DNA from: Ehretia macrophylla
Taxonomy: Eukaryota; Streptophyta; Magnoliopsida; Boraginales; Ehretiaceae
NCBI GenBank assembly: GCA_037974665.1
Contig: CM075782.1
Coordinates: 48,345,351 to 48,409,350 of the forward strand
Direction of reading: 5' to 3'
DNA length: 64,000 nucleotides
Shown here: one piece after another, positions 1 through 9,343 of the stretch
Numbering within the stretch: the first letter of the stretch is position 1
Layout of the letters: each line of letters opens with the position of its first letter
Notes under the pieces: generated by a model
The model's database searches: none
Told to the model about the DNA's origin: nothing
The model's input: only the letters and a program-made list of their open reading frames with translations
Position numbers and translations under genes: made by a program

Positions 1-195
1 GCTTCTTTGGTGCGCTCAGGCTGACCATCAGCCCACTGACATACAAGTGGGCCTCATATTTGTCGATCTTCGGACTGACCAAAGAATTTTCAACAAGTTG
101 ACATGTCAATCCTCGAAATTGGCCTTTTATTTTGGTTGATAATTAATTTGTTGTTTCATGTATTTACAAGTGTGATGCTTGAATTTGCATGGCAG

Positions 196-787
196 GGAAA
201 GTTATCTGGAGTCTGTCATCCTGGCTGCTGTGGTAGTGGTTAGTCTCACATTGTACACATTCTGGGCAGCAAAGAGAGGCCATGATTTCAATTTCCTCGG
301 ACCATTCTTGTTTGGTGCTGTTATGGTGCTCGTGTTATTCGCAATTGTTCAGGTTCGTGGATAGCTATATCTACATTTTTAATATCTCATATAGGTAGAA
401 TATAGTATTTGTGAGTAGTTTATAAGGGGTGTTGTGGGTATAAGGAATAACTTAAATTAATCATTTTATCACCTGGGGTCTGGAGATCTGAACACGGGAC
501 GTGACAATATTCCTATTTCTTGTTCCCGGCTTTGATTTTCAAGCATGCATGCTGATATTCTTCTCAATTTATCTTTGTAGATGTTCTTCCCTCTGGGTAA
601 GGTCTCAGTGATGATCTATGGTTGTCAGGCATCGATAATCTTCTGTGCGTACATCATATATGACACTGACAATCTGATCAAGCGCTACACGTACGATAAC
701 TACATCTGGGCTGCTGTTGCCTTGTACCTAGTTATCATTAACCTCTTCCTATTGCTGTTGAAATGCTTCAGAGCTGTTCATAGTTAA
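196..787 (+). pseudogene. LFG: LIFEGUARD/BI-1-like protein, copy 1, 3' part (5' exons outside window)
   Basis: These are the last two exons of a Bax-inhibitor-1-like (LIFEGUARD) multi-pass ER/Golgi membrane protein, a family that restrains cell death. The exons are 196-352 and 581-787, bounded by AG/GT sites and homologous to exons 3 and 4 of the complete copy at 6745-9128. Visible family motifs are TLYTFWAAKRGHDFNFLGPF and, in the last exon, the YDTDNLIKRYTYD segment before the final membrane helix. Compared with copy 2, the first exon is 157 rather than 158 bases: one T is missing just after the GGAAAGTTAT at the exon start. If splicing enters in the same phase as copy 2, the frame breaks at once, so copy 1 is probably a pseudogene, unless the missing upstream exons use another phase. 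The intron (353-580) holds an LTR remnant absent from copy 2. The 3' UTR is split by a CACTA transposon. Confidence 0.85.
377..506 (+). mobile_element. Solo-LTR-like remnant in an intron of LIFEGUARD copy 1
   Basis: About 130 bases sit in the last intron of copy 1 and are absent from the otherwise matching intron of copy 2 (8830-8921), where the flanks CTACA and ATTCCTATTTC are adjacent. The inserted stretch starts with an AATATCTCAT motif, contains TTGTGGGTATAAGGAATAAC, and ends in GTGACA. It matches, in reverse orientation, the LTR of the short element at 12739-13569 over roughly its first 100 bases. I infer a shortened solo LTR of the same family. Confidence 0.55.
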
Positions 788-1179
788 AAGAGACATTGAT
801 CCAAATTTCTGTCATTTTTCTTTCTTTTTTTCCCCTTGTATTTTTCACTACAAAAAAATTAGATTTTACAACGGACCGTCGTCATCCTGTTACCAATATG
901 GCAACGGTTGGTGAAAGGAAAGGTTGACGCCAGTTTTGGGAAGAGATAGTGACGGTGTCGTATTATATAATTTTTTTTTATGAAGCAAATGGGCACCGTA
1001 TTAAAGATATATATTTTTTTATGAAGCAAAACTATATAATTTTATATATACTTTTATTCATATATAAAAATTTAATTACTAAGATTAAATTTAATAAAAT
1101 TAAATATACAATTTTGATTATAATTATATTATTTGCGCTATTTAATGATGCAAAATAAGAAATTATAACTTTTTGTATG

Positions 1180-1580
1180 GTCTCCGTATTGGAGACGGAG
1201 GGCTAGTCCGTCTCCATTGGAGATTGGGGATCAATCCTTTCTCCAAAGTTGGAGACGGGAACCATGCCCGTCTCCACTGCTTGGCCTGTCTCCAACTTGG
1301 AGACGGGATCCGTGCCCGTCTCTAATGGAGATGAACTCGTACCCGTCTCCAATGGAGACGGGTTGTTTGGCCCGTCTCCAACTTAGAGACTGACCCGTGC
1401 TTGTCTCCAATGGGGACGGGCACAAGTCGTCTCCAACAAGAAGCCCACTAAGTGGGCCTCTAGTGGAGATGGCCTATTGGCCCGTCTCCCTATTGAAAAC
1501 GAGGCCCGTGCCCGTTTCCAATGGAGATGAGCACAGGTCATCTCCAACATAAGTGGGCCTCTAGTGGAGACGGATAGTTG
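1180..1580 (+). repeat. CACTA left subterminal repeat array (GGAGACGG/CCGTCTCC units)
   Basis: Many copies of CCCGTCTCCAA and its complement TTGGAGACGGG occur in both orientations, often as back-to-back palindromes such as CCGTCTCCAATGGAGACGG. Subterminal arrays of this kind in En/Spm elements are binding sites for the element's own TNPA-like protein. A TA/TG microsatellite follows at about 1658-1695. The stretch from 1700 to 2520 is T-rich, with no gene visible. Confidence 0.75.
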
Positions 1581-1658
1581 GATATTTTTTTTGAATATTT
1601 TGGAAATTTAACCCCCTCCCCCTCCTAAAATATTTTTTGATTTTTTTTGTTATTTATG

Positions 1659-1693
<35 letters not shown>

Positions 1694-2542
1694 ATGTGTG
1701 TATACCTATGTATAATATATGTATATCTTTCAAGTTTTTGTTATGTTAAATTTTAAAAAGTTTTAAATAGGTTAAAATATACAATTTGAAAAAATATATT
1801 AATTAGGTTATTTATTATTTTTTTTTGGATTTTTTTTTTATAATTTTTGGATTTTTTTTAATTTTTTGATTTTTTTTTTGGTTATTATTTCTTTTTTTTG
1901 GATTTTGTTATGTTTACAATTTAATTTTTTTATAGATTAATTTTGGTTAATTTTTTATGTCTTTTCGGATATTTTTTTTTAATTTTCGGATTTTATTTTA
2001 TTTATTTTTGAAAATACATTTTTTTTGTTATCATTTATTTGTTTGGATTTTTGTTATGTTAAAAATATAATTTTGTTATATAGTTTAAATACTTTTGTGG
2101 TTTTAGATTTAAAATTCGAAAAATTGTAAACCATAATCCAAAAAATTTCAATGTGACGTCTGAGTCCGGAGCAAATAGTGAAATATTTTATTTAATTTTT
2201 TTAACTTCATATTTGACTTATATGCAATATTTATGGTATTCGTCCATCAAAATAATTGTTGCATCGCATGTCAAGAGTTTATGCTTATAGAGTGATTATT
2301 GTCCTATGTTTAGTAACCTTGTAGATTGCATATTGGGCCATTTTGCCTAGGTCATAAGGATTGAACCACCTTGTGGTCGTGAAATGGAACATAGTGAATG
2401 TCTTGGAGTATTGTATATTATTGTTGTTCTGGAAATTTTTTGAGTGCAGGTATATATTTTATGAAAACTATTGTATAATTATCAATCTAATACATGAATT
2501 ACTGTTACTTAATATTAATCTTTTCACAGGGAGTAGAAGTAA

Positions 2543-4078
2543 ATTCCAAATGATGAACCTGAAATTTGGTACAAGTTTGAAACTACTGCAAGATGCCGAA
2601 TTACTGATTTGACCAACAAAGGACGGACTAGGACGAAGAAGCCAGACTTCATACCATTAGAAAAATGGAACCAAATGCTCGAGCTATGGAAAAGACCACA
2701 ATGGCAGGCCATCTCAAAGCAAAATTCAGACAATCAAAGGGCAAATACGTCAACTCACCATTTAGGTTCAATCCCAACCCATAAGGCAACTAGAAGAAAT
2801 TTAGTAATAGAATCTTGGTTAACAATATATTATGTGTCCGACTCAAATTCTTCCAAAATATATATTTATATGTTGTTAGTTTTGGTGAATTGCTATTGTA
2901 GGAAGAAGAATTAGGGAGAACAATGACTTATGCAGAGGTTTTCCAAAAGGCTCATCGTAAAGAGGCTGACGGACCGTACATAGACTCTCGGGCCGAACAA
3001 ACAATGGTATGTAATTTTCATGAAATTTCTGGTAGAGGCAGCAATGCATAAGGTATTTAGTGAAGATAATTTGGGATTCACAGTTTTGCATAAAAGGTAT
3101 AAGTTTGCTACAAGTATTTATAATTGTTAAAGTTCATATTCCAGAGGGAAAAGATACTTCATTATGTGTAAACACGAATGTACCGATAATGTGAACTAAC
3201 ATGGGTACTTATGGAACATGGTTACTTGTTGGAAGCGTATGAGTTGTACAATGTTGTAAATGTCAAAGTAATGTAATTATCAAATAATGAGGAAGTTTGT
3301 GTAATATGTAAAAGGTTAAAAGTGATTCTCTTGTACCACTGTAACTTGTGTATCTACTTTGGGATGTAGTAGTTGATTGCAATGTTGAGGTTAAATGTGG
3401 TTTATATCAGGTTGGATTTTATATTCTGTTGGCTTTATCTTGTAACAGGTTATTGAGAAAAGTCTGAAATACAAACGAGATGCTATCAGTTTTTAGATTG
3501 ACGAGTAAATGCATGAAAGAGTGATTTTGTATCTCTGCATTTATAGTTAACCAACACTTGGATATTGTGCGTTTGAATCTTATGTTTGTGTACACCATAA
3601 AATAATGTTTGTGCAACAAATCAGTTTGGTAATACTAACTTATGGCCTAATTTTTTTTCAGGCTCGTTACGAAGAATTGCTACAACATGCAATGCATGGA
3701 TCCGAATCAGACTCAAACCCCACGCTTGTGGATCATAACGCAGTTTTTTTACAGGCTATCGGCCCACCACGCAAAGGTCGCACGTATGGGGTAGGTTCAC
3801 AAGTCTCAGTTGAGTTTGTTACAAACACTGGTACCCGCCCTCGGCGTGTAATCACAGAGCAAGAACTGAATGACGTTGTTACGAGAGTGACATCAACAAT
3901 GCAAGATCAAATACAAAGTCAGGGTTAGCAGTTGCAAAGTCAAAACCAGTTGATTGCACAACTTCAAGAACAATTGGCGAAACAGAGCCAGGTGTTGGAT
4001 GTACTCGCTTCAAAGTTCTATACTCCACCTGAAGAGCAACATTCTTCCTCTTCACCTAGTGATGAAAATGAAGATTAA
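2543..4078 (+). pseudogene. Degenerate Ptta/En/Spm plant transposase-type protein (CACTA internal gene)
   Basis: Three exon-like blocks read in the order expected for the plant Ptta/En/Spm transposase family (PF03004-like). Block 1 is at about 2543-2815, with a YKFETTARCRITDLTNKGRT region and then W..ML.LWK, a run of basic residues and HHLGSIPTHKATR. Block 2 is at about 2902-3006 (EELGRTMTYAEVFQKAHRK). Block 3 is at about 3661-4078, with RYEELL, an IGPPRKGRTYGVGS motif and a Q-rich coiled-coil tail. An in-frame TAG at 3926-3928 cuts the Q-rich tail, where the flanking codons are CAG-rich, and the same frame continues to TAA at 4076-4078. Introns of about 86 and 650 bases separate the blocks. 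The gene is probably dead. It may once have encoded the accessory DNA-binding protein rather than the catalytic transposase. Confidence 0.7.
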
Positions 4079-4299
4079 TTTGTTATAATGTTAACTGTGT
4101 AGTTTGAAGTTACATACAATTCCATGTTGATATATTTCATTTCCCTTGTTTTGAAAATACGGATTGATTTTAATTATATGAATCATATCGTATTTTACGG
4201 CATTATTATAAATTAATTTGACAAATCAAACAGGTTCAGTTTGGGATGATTCTTTAAAATTTATGAATTTATTATGACACGTTCAGCTATATTGACAAG

Positions 4300-4720
4300 T
4301 GAAGTTAGCGAGGGCTCGGTGATAGCTTGGTGACGGGAAAGCTTAGTGACAGATTGGCAAGGGAAAATGTTGGCGAGGGCTTGGTGAGGGTTAAGTTGGC
4401 GAGTGCTCGGTGACGACAATCATTGGTGACGGCCAAGTGACGGGAAAGGTTGGCGAGGGTTTGGCGAGGACAATTTTTGTGACAGTGTGGGGACAAATTA
4501 AATTGCAAAGGCTCGGTGACGACAAACTGTGGTGACGGCCTGGAGACGGAAAATGATGGCGAGGGCTTCGCGACAATGTGAGTTGGCGGGGGCTTGGAGA
4601 CAAATTTGGTGACAGAAGATTTGGAGACGGGTAGGAGATAATTTGGCAGTTGTTGCCAAATTAGGGACGGTTTGGTGAGGAGTACGATTTTGATGACCAC
4701 CTCGTGTCTGACGGACGTTT
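4300..4720 (+). repeat. CACTA right subterminal repeat array
   Basis: Imperfect tandem units of the type GGCGAGGGCTTGGTGACGG, alternating with GGTGACGGCC and similar words, fill the right end just inside the GTAGTG terminus. The unit differs from the CCGTCTCC unit of the left array, so the two ends of the element carry different repeats. Confidence 0.65.
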
Positions 4721-4814
4721 TCTCTCACCGTGCTGTCACAAATTCCAAATTGCCGATGGCACGGTAAGGGGAAGGGGAACCTTCTCTTGCAAAATTCAAT
4801 TTTTTTTTGTAGTG

Positions 4815-5000
4815 ATTTTTTTTCGCTTTTCGTCGTCTGATCATCTTTGGGATCGTCGTGTAGAGTACATAAGGGATCGACTCAGTAGTGTATTCTAATT
4901 TCCCTTTTTATATGAAGATTGAATTGTATGTATCTGTAGCTAAAAATATGATGATTTTGTTGAATAATCTTCTCTCTATTTCTCTCTCTCGACAGAGGTA
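4815..5000 (+). other. Displaced 3' UTR end of LIFEGUARD copy 1
   Basis: This stretch matches the sequence after copy 2 (about 9175-9350) nearly base for base: CGTCTGATCATC, GATCGACTCAGTAGTGTATTC, and TTGAATAATCTTCTCTC with CT repeats. It is the original downstream flank of copy 1, pushed about 4 kb away by the CACTA insertion. The match ends around 4995/9350, which marks the right limit of the tandem duplication. Confidence 0.8.
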
Positions 5001-5350
5001 ACCTCATATATTAGCCCATTGGAGGATATTCTGATTATGTAAGATAGGGAATACTTATACATGCTTCTTCTCGTACCCTTGTGGAATTAAAAGTTAATCC
5101 CTATTTCCTGCCCTATTCCCCATTTTTTATCCAACACCCTCCGCATCTAGGGCAATGGCGGGGCGAGAACTAGCAAAACACACCTTCATTGAATTTCTTA
5201 AACTTTTTTCATAATGAGGTTTATATTTTCTAGATAATCATCATTTTCTTACGTTTTTTAGAAAGAGAAAAAGGAAAGAAACGAGCGAATAGTGCACAGC
5301 AAGATAAATTGTCTCTAGTTGCACTAGAACTTCTCCAATTCTTTAACACC

Positions 5351-5422
5351 AACTATTTGGTCTAGTGGTATGATTCTCGCTTTAGTTACAAAATATTTCA
5401 ATATCAATTTTCGTGTATAACA
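5351..5422 (+). tRNA. Degenerate tRNA-Pro-like sequence (tRNA pseudogene)
   Basis: The 72-base span has a near-perfect 5' half of plant tRNA-Pro, TTTGGTCTAGTGGTATGATT with CTCGCTTT after it, covering D arm, A box and anticodon stem. The 3' half is degraded at the matching length: the anticodon TGG is lost and the B box GTTCAATTC reads ATCAATTTT. It is unlikely to be functional. It may be an old tRNA copy or a SINE head. Confidence 0.6.
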
Positions 5423-5556
5423 TTATAGGTGATGTAAAATGACTTAAACTCCTTTGAATAATAATGAAAAAAAATAAATAACACGAGTTAGATAAAACGG
5501 TCAGATAGCGATCGTTGTAATGAAAAATTCTATAAACTTAATTATCAAATGACTAA

Positions 5557-5934
5557 TAGCATCTCCAATGGGAGGCTTTAAATGTAAAAGTTTCCAAATT
5601 TGAAAATTTTTAGAGACCCAGACTCTAAAAAATATTATTAATGATTTAAATATACATAAGACTCACCATTTTTCACAACTTTTGAGGCAAAATAAAGACC
5701 TTAATCAACAAATTAATAATTTAAATATACATGAGACCCACTACTTTTCACAACTTTTGAGGCAAAATAGATTGTTGATCAAAATAGAGACTGAGTCTTT
5801 ATTTTACCTCAAAAGTTGTGAAAAGTGGTCATGTATATTTAAATCATTAATAATATTTTTTAAAGATTGAGTTTCTAAAAATTTTCAAATTTAAAAACTT
5901 TTGCATTTAGAGCCCCTTATTGGAAATGCTCTAA
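5557..5934. mobile_element. MITE with long inverted repeats
   Basis: The left end TAGCATCTCCAATGGGAGGC is mirrored at the right end (GCCCCTTATTGGAAATGCTC). The arms fold back over more than 100 bases (AAATTTGAAAATTTTTAGA with its complement, and TTCACAACTTTTGAGGCAAA with its complement). There is an internal direct duplication of the CACAACTTTTGAGGCAAAAT segment. It has no coding capacity. The superfamily is not certain; the TSD is not clear. Confidence 0.6.
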
Positions 5935-6480
5935 CAACCTCCATAAGAACATAATTTTTATATATGGTTTCTTTTGCAATAATAATAAAAATAATTTATA
6001 ATTATTATAAGAAATAAAAATAATAAAAAATAATAATAATAATAACAATAATAAAATGGTACTCTTGTCATATTACACAAATTATTTCTATTACTACTCT
6101 TGTATACTATGTTTATGTTATTTATAGTTATGTTCATATTTATTCTTATTTTTAATATTATAATAATAAAATGGTACTCTTGTCATATTATATAAATTAT
6201 TTTTATTACTACTATTGTATACTGACAAAACATGAATTTGAAATTAATATATTATTTACTATCCTTATTCTTAGAGCATATCAAATATATAATTCATATT
6301 CCAAAATTTATTCTATTTTCAATTCTATTCTTATTTAAACTCATTTTAATTTACTAGTAGCTACCATAATCTTTTGGTCAATGTCTTTTTCTTTTGTGCA
6401 AAGCCCCACTAAACAACGCAAAAAACAGCATATAGGTTCCTTCAAAGACTCGACGAAAATGAGAGAAGACTCACCCAGCC
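5935..6480. other. AT-rich spacer upstream of LIFEGUARD copy 2
   Basis: AAT-rich low-complexity DNA. A direct repeat of about 63 bases (AAAATGGTACTCTTGTCATA and following) occurs at about 6053-6115 and 6168-6228. No gene is seen. Confidence 0.5.
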
Positions 6481-6498
6481 AAGTCTAGAACGTTAGGT

Positions 6499-6545
6499 TT
6501 GACCATCCAACCCTTTACACGTGTCAACTTTCCTCCGCACGCGTG
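6499..6545 (+). promoter_or_regulatory. Stress-type cis elements upstream of LIFEGUARD copy 2
   Basis: Within 50 bases, about 200 bases before the ATG, are a W-box (TTGACC, 6499-6504; WRKY site), a palindromic G-box/ABRE core (ACACGTGTC, CACGTG at 6518-6523; bZIP/bHLH site) and a CGCG box (CACGCGTG, 6538-6545; CAMTA calcium/calmodulin site). A CATATATATACACA stretch at about 6631-6645 could serve as a TATA region. The motif identities are seen directly; their function is inferred. Confidence 0.45.
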
Positions 6546-6744
6546 CCCCTCGACGAATCAAGAACTTTCCCAATTCCTCCAACACCAAGAAAACCAAAAC
6601 GACGAAAACACCCTTCCCTTAATCCAAACACACATATATATACACATACAATCCATACAAGCCTTTGAGAACAACCTTGTTAAGCTTGTGAAACTAGAAG
6701 GAAAAGAAAGTGAAATTACGAAACAGTCCCTGTTGATTTTGAAG

Positions 6745-9128
6745 ATGTGGAACCAAGTGGGTTACGGGAAAGCAGGTGGTGATGTGGAGAGCGGAAGCAG
6801 CAGGCCGTTGTACCCGATGATGCTTGAGAGTGCTGAATTGAGATGGGCTTTTATTAGGAAGATTTATTCAATTGTTGCTATTCAATTGATTCTCACCGTA
6901 GCAGTTGGTGCTGTTGTTGTTTCTGTTCATCCTATTAAGGTGTTCTTTGCTACCACTGGTGCTGGCTTGGCACTCTATATTGTCCTCATCATCACCCCAT
7001 TTATTGGTAAGCATCTCATTTCTTGAAATAGATAGTGTCACGCTGCACAAAACTTTCGTTAGACATGGGTTTAGAATCGGGTCACTTTAAGTTTTTATGG
7101 TAGCACTCATTTACAAATATTGTTTCTTATTTGGTAATTTATATGATCTTATTTGACAAGTGTTATATGTAAATGGACCCATTTTGTTGGAAAATAAATA
7201 AATAAATGGCGTGACATTTTACACAATCTAATCCATCACAAAATTCTTTAAGTTGTTAATTGAAGGCTCCCCTTCAATTTAATTATCGATGCACAAAATT
7301 CCTGCCCTTCAATTTAATTATCGATGTACAAAATTCCTGCTATACACGGGTTTGGCAGTGTTGAACCATTATGCATTTTTATAATAGGGTGTTTTCACGA
7401 TTTGAACCGTGACCCAACTCTTAAAATGGTTAAGCCCATGGTACCCTTTAATTTAATTTTCTTGAAAAAATATAACTTGATTTAATTTGTTAATTTTTTT
7501 TTTTGGTTAAGCCCATGGTACCCTTTAATTTAATTTTCTTGAAAAAATATGACTTGAGTTAATTTGTTTTTTTTTTTTTTGGCTGCAAATATAGTGTTGT
7601 GCCCATTGTATTACTACTACCGGAAGCATCCGGTGAACTTCATTCTGCTTGGGATATTCACTGTGACTCTTGCGTTCGCCGTTGGCTTGACTTGTGCCTA
7701 CACTAGTGGTAAGTTACTATATTATTTATATATTTTCTTTCTATTTATATGGTTTTTCTTACCTTGTCAAATGGAAGATTATAATCTTGGAGAATATTCG
7801 AATCAATAAGCTTGTAATGACATTATACTGTTTTGTCGAGAATATTCTTTTCTTTTCTTTTCTTGTTACCTTGAACAAATGTCATGTTAATCCAACATTT
7901 GGTGATAGTTATAAATTTTAGTATTGAGACAAGGTTGATTAATTGAAGGATAGAATTGTTTGGCTTACTTCGGAAGCATAGTCAACGTTAGCACATTTCA
8001 ATTATGAGATTTTCTTGACCGGAAAAGTGACTATGAGATTCACATGATTAATCTAGCGTAAGTATCTGTCGAAGGATTATTCTGCCTTTCTCATTTTATT
8101 GTCTTAGATTGCAAACACGTTGATCGATTGACATGGAGCATTGGTAAGGTTTACCTCCAACGCCTTAATATCCCAGAAAGGGTGATAGGAAAACGAAGAT
8201 GAGCATGTTTAATGTCCAGAGAGGGGAAAACGATGCTGTCAAATAGTTTAAATATTTTTGGATTATGATCTTGAAACACTATATATTGCCTAATGAAGTT
8301 TCTAAAACCCCCCCCCCCCCCCCCCCCCCCCCCTTGTTTTCTTGTATCAGCTGTATTTTATGTGCTTCGTGATTGATATTATGAACCAATTAAATTTAGC
8401 CAAAGAGTGATGTCCGATAAAATTCTTGGCTGATGAGAAGTAGGCAATGAAATATTTGGGTGAACTGTAAAAATGTCTGGACTTGTATAAGAAGTCAGAA
8501 CCACCACTATTGGCCAGTGATGATTGTTGTCGCAGAGGAGTGGCATTAAGCTTGCAGCACGCTGTACCAGCCAGAGTCCATCTTTGATCAACAATACGGC
8601 CTTTTATCTGGGTTGATACTGAATTCGTTGTTGATGTATGTACATACGTAATGCTTGAATTCGCATGACAGGGAAAGTTATTCTAGAGTCCGTCCTCCTG
8701 ACTGCCGTGGTGGTGATTAGTCTCACTCTGTACACATTCTGGGCAGCAAAGAGAGGCCATGATTTCAATTTCCTCGGACCCTTCTTGTTTGGTGCTGTTA
8801 TGGTGCTCATGTTATTCTCAATTATTCAGGTTCGTGGATAGCTATATCTACAATTCCTATTTCTTGTTCCCGGCTTTGATTTTCAAGCAATTCTGATATT
8901 CTTCTCAATTTGTCTTTCTAGATGTTCTTCCCTCTGGGTAAGGTCTCAGTGATGATCTATGGTTGTCTGGCATCAATAATCTTCTGTGGATACATCGTAT
9001 ACGACACTGACAATCTGATCAAGCGCTACACGTACGATGAATACATCTGGGCTTCTGTTGCCTTGTACCTAGATGTCATTAACCTCTTCCTATCGCTGTT
9101 GACCGTCTTCAGAGTTGTCGATAGTTAA
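6745..9128 (+). CDS. LFG: LIFEGUARD (BI-1-like, TMBIM) membrane protein, complete copy 2
   Basis: The coding sequence joins 6745-7006, 7595-7708, 8672-8829 and 8922-9128 (741 bases, 246 aa), all with GT-AG introns. The family consists of seven-helix ER/Golgi/tonoplast proteins that dampen programmed cell death and alter calcium leak; plant LFGs also influence powdery-mildew susceptibility. The N-terminus MWNQVGYGKAGGDVESG is typical of plant LFGs, followed by LYPMMLESAELRWAFIRKIY. Then come helices with PFIVLCPLYYYYRKHPVN across the first junction, TLYTFWAAKRGHDFNFLGPF, and the C-terminal YDTDNLIKRYTYDEYIWA helix pair. The length is normal for the family (about 240-255). The ATG at 6745 is chosen because it starts this conserved N-terminus; the longer upstream reading frame is not conserved. 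Intron 2 contains a poly-C run (about 8310-8332), and intron 1 carries local tandem duplications (7260-7340, 7428-7565). Confidence 0.95.
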
Positions 9129-9343
9129 AGAGACGTTGATGCAAATCTCTCTTTTTTCTCCCTTGTCTTTTTTTTGGCTTTTCATCGTCTGATCATCATT
9201 GAGATCGTCGTGAACTACATAAGTGATCGACTCAGTAGTGTATTCTAATTACCCTTACTATATGAAAGATTGAATTGTATGTATTCTGAAGCTATAGAAA
9301 TATGATGAGTTTGTTGAATAATCTTCTCTCTATTTCTCTCTCT

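Larger units (their letters stand above)
846..4814 (+). mobile_element. Non-autonomous CACTA (En/Spm) DNA transposon
   Basis: The element starts CACTACAAAAAAATT and ends in the inverse, AATTTTTTTTTGTAGTG, which are diagnostic CACTA terminal inverted repeats. Its length is 3969 bases. It lies in the 3' UTR of LIFEGUARD copy 1: the flanks (CCCTTGTATTTTT on the left, ATTTTTTTTCGC on the right) rejoin to give the uninterrupted sequence seen at about 9160-9180 after copy 2. The 3-bp target duplication (TTT versus ATT) is imperfect and hard to place because of the poly-T. Inside are asymmetric subterminal repeat arrays (1180-1580 and 4300-4720) and remains of a Ptta/En/Spm-type transposase-related gene. 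I see no DDE transposase of the TNP2/TNPD type, so it is presumably non-autonomous. Confidence 0.9.

Noticed and set aside
4305..4728. Overlapping Ser/Pro-rich minus-strand frames
   Set aside because: Product of the CACTA subterminal repeat (GGCGAGG... read backwards), with three frames open at once, as repeats often give.
6499..6744. A start codon for LIFEGUARD copy 2 upstream of 6745
   Set aside because: The upstream part of the open frame is not LFG-like, contains promoter motifs, and the conserved N-terminus begins at MWNQVGYG.
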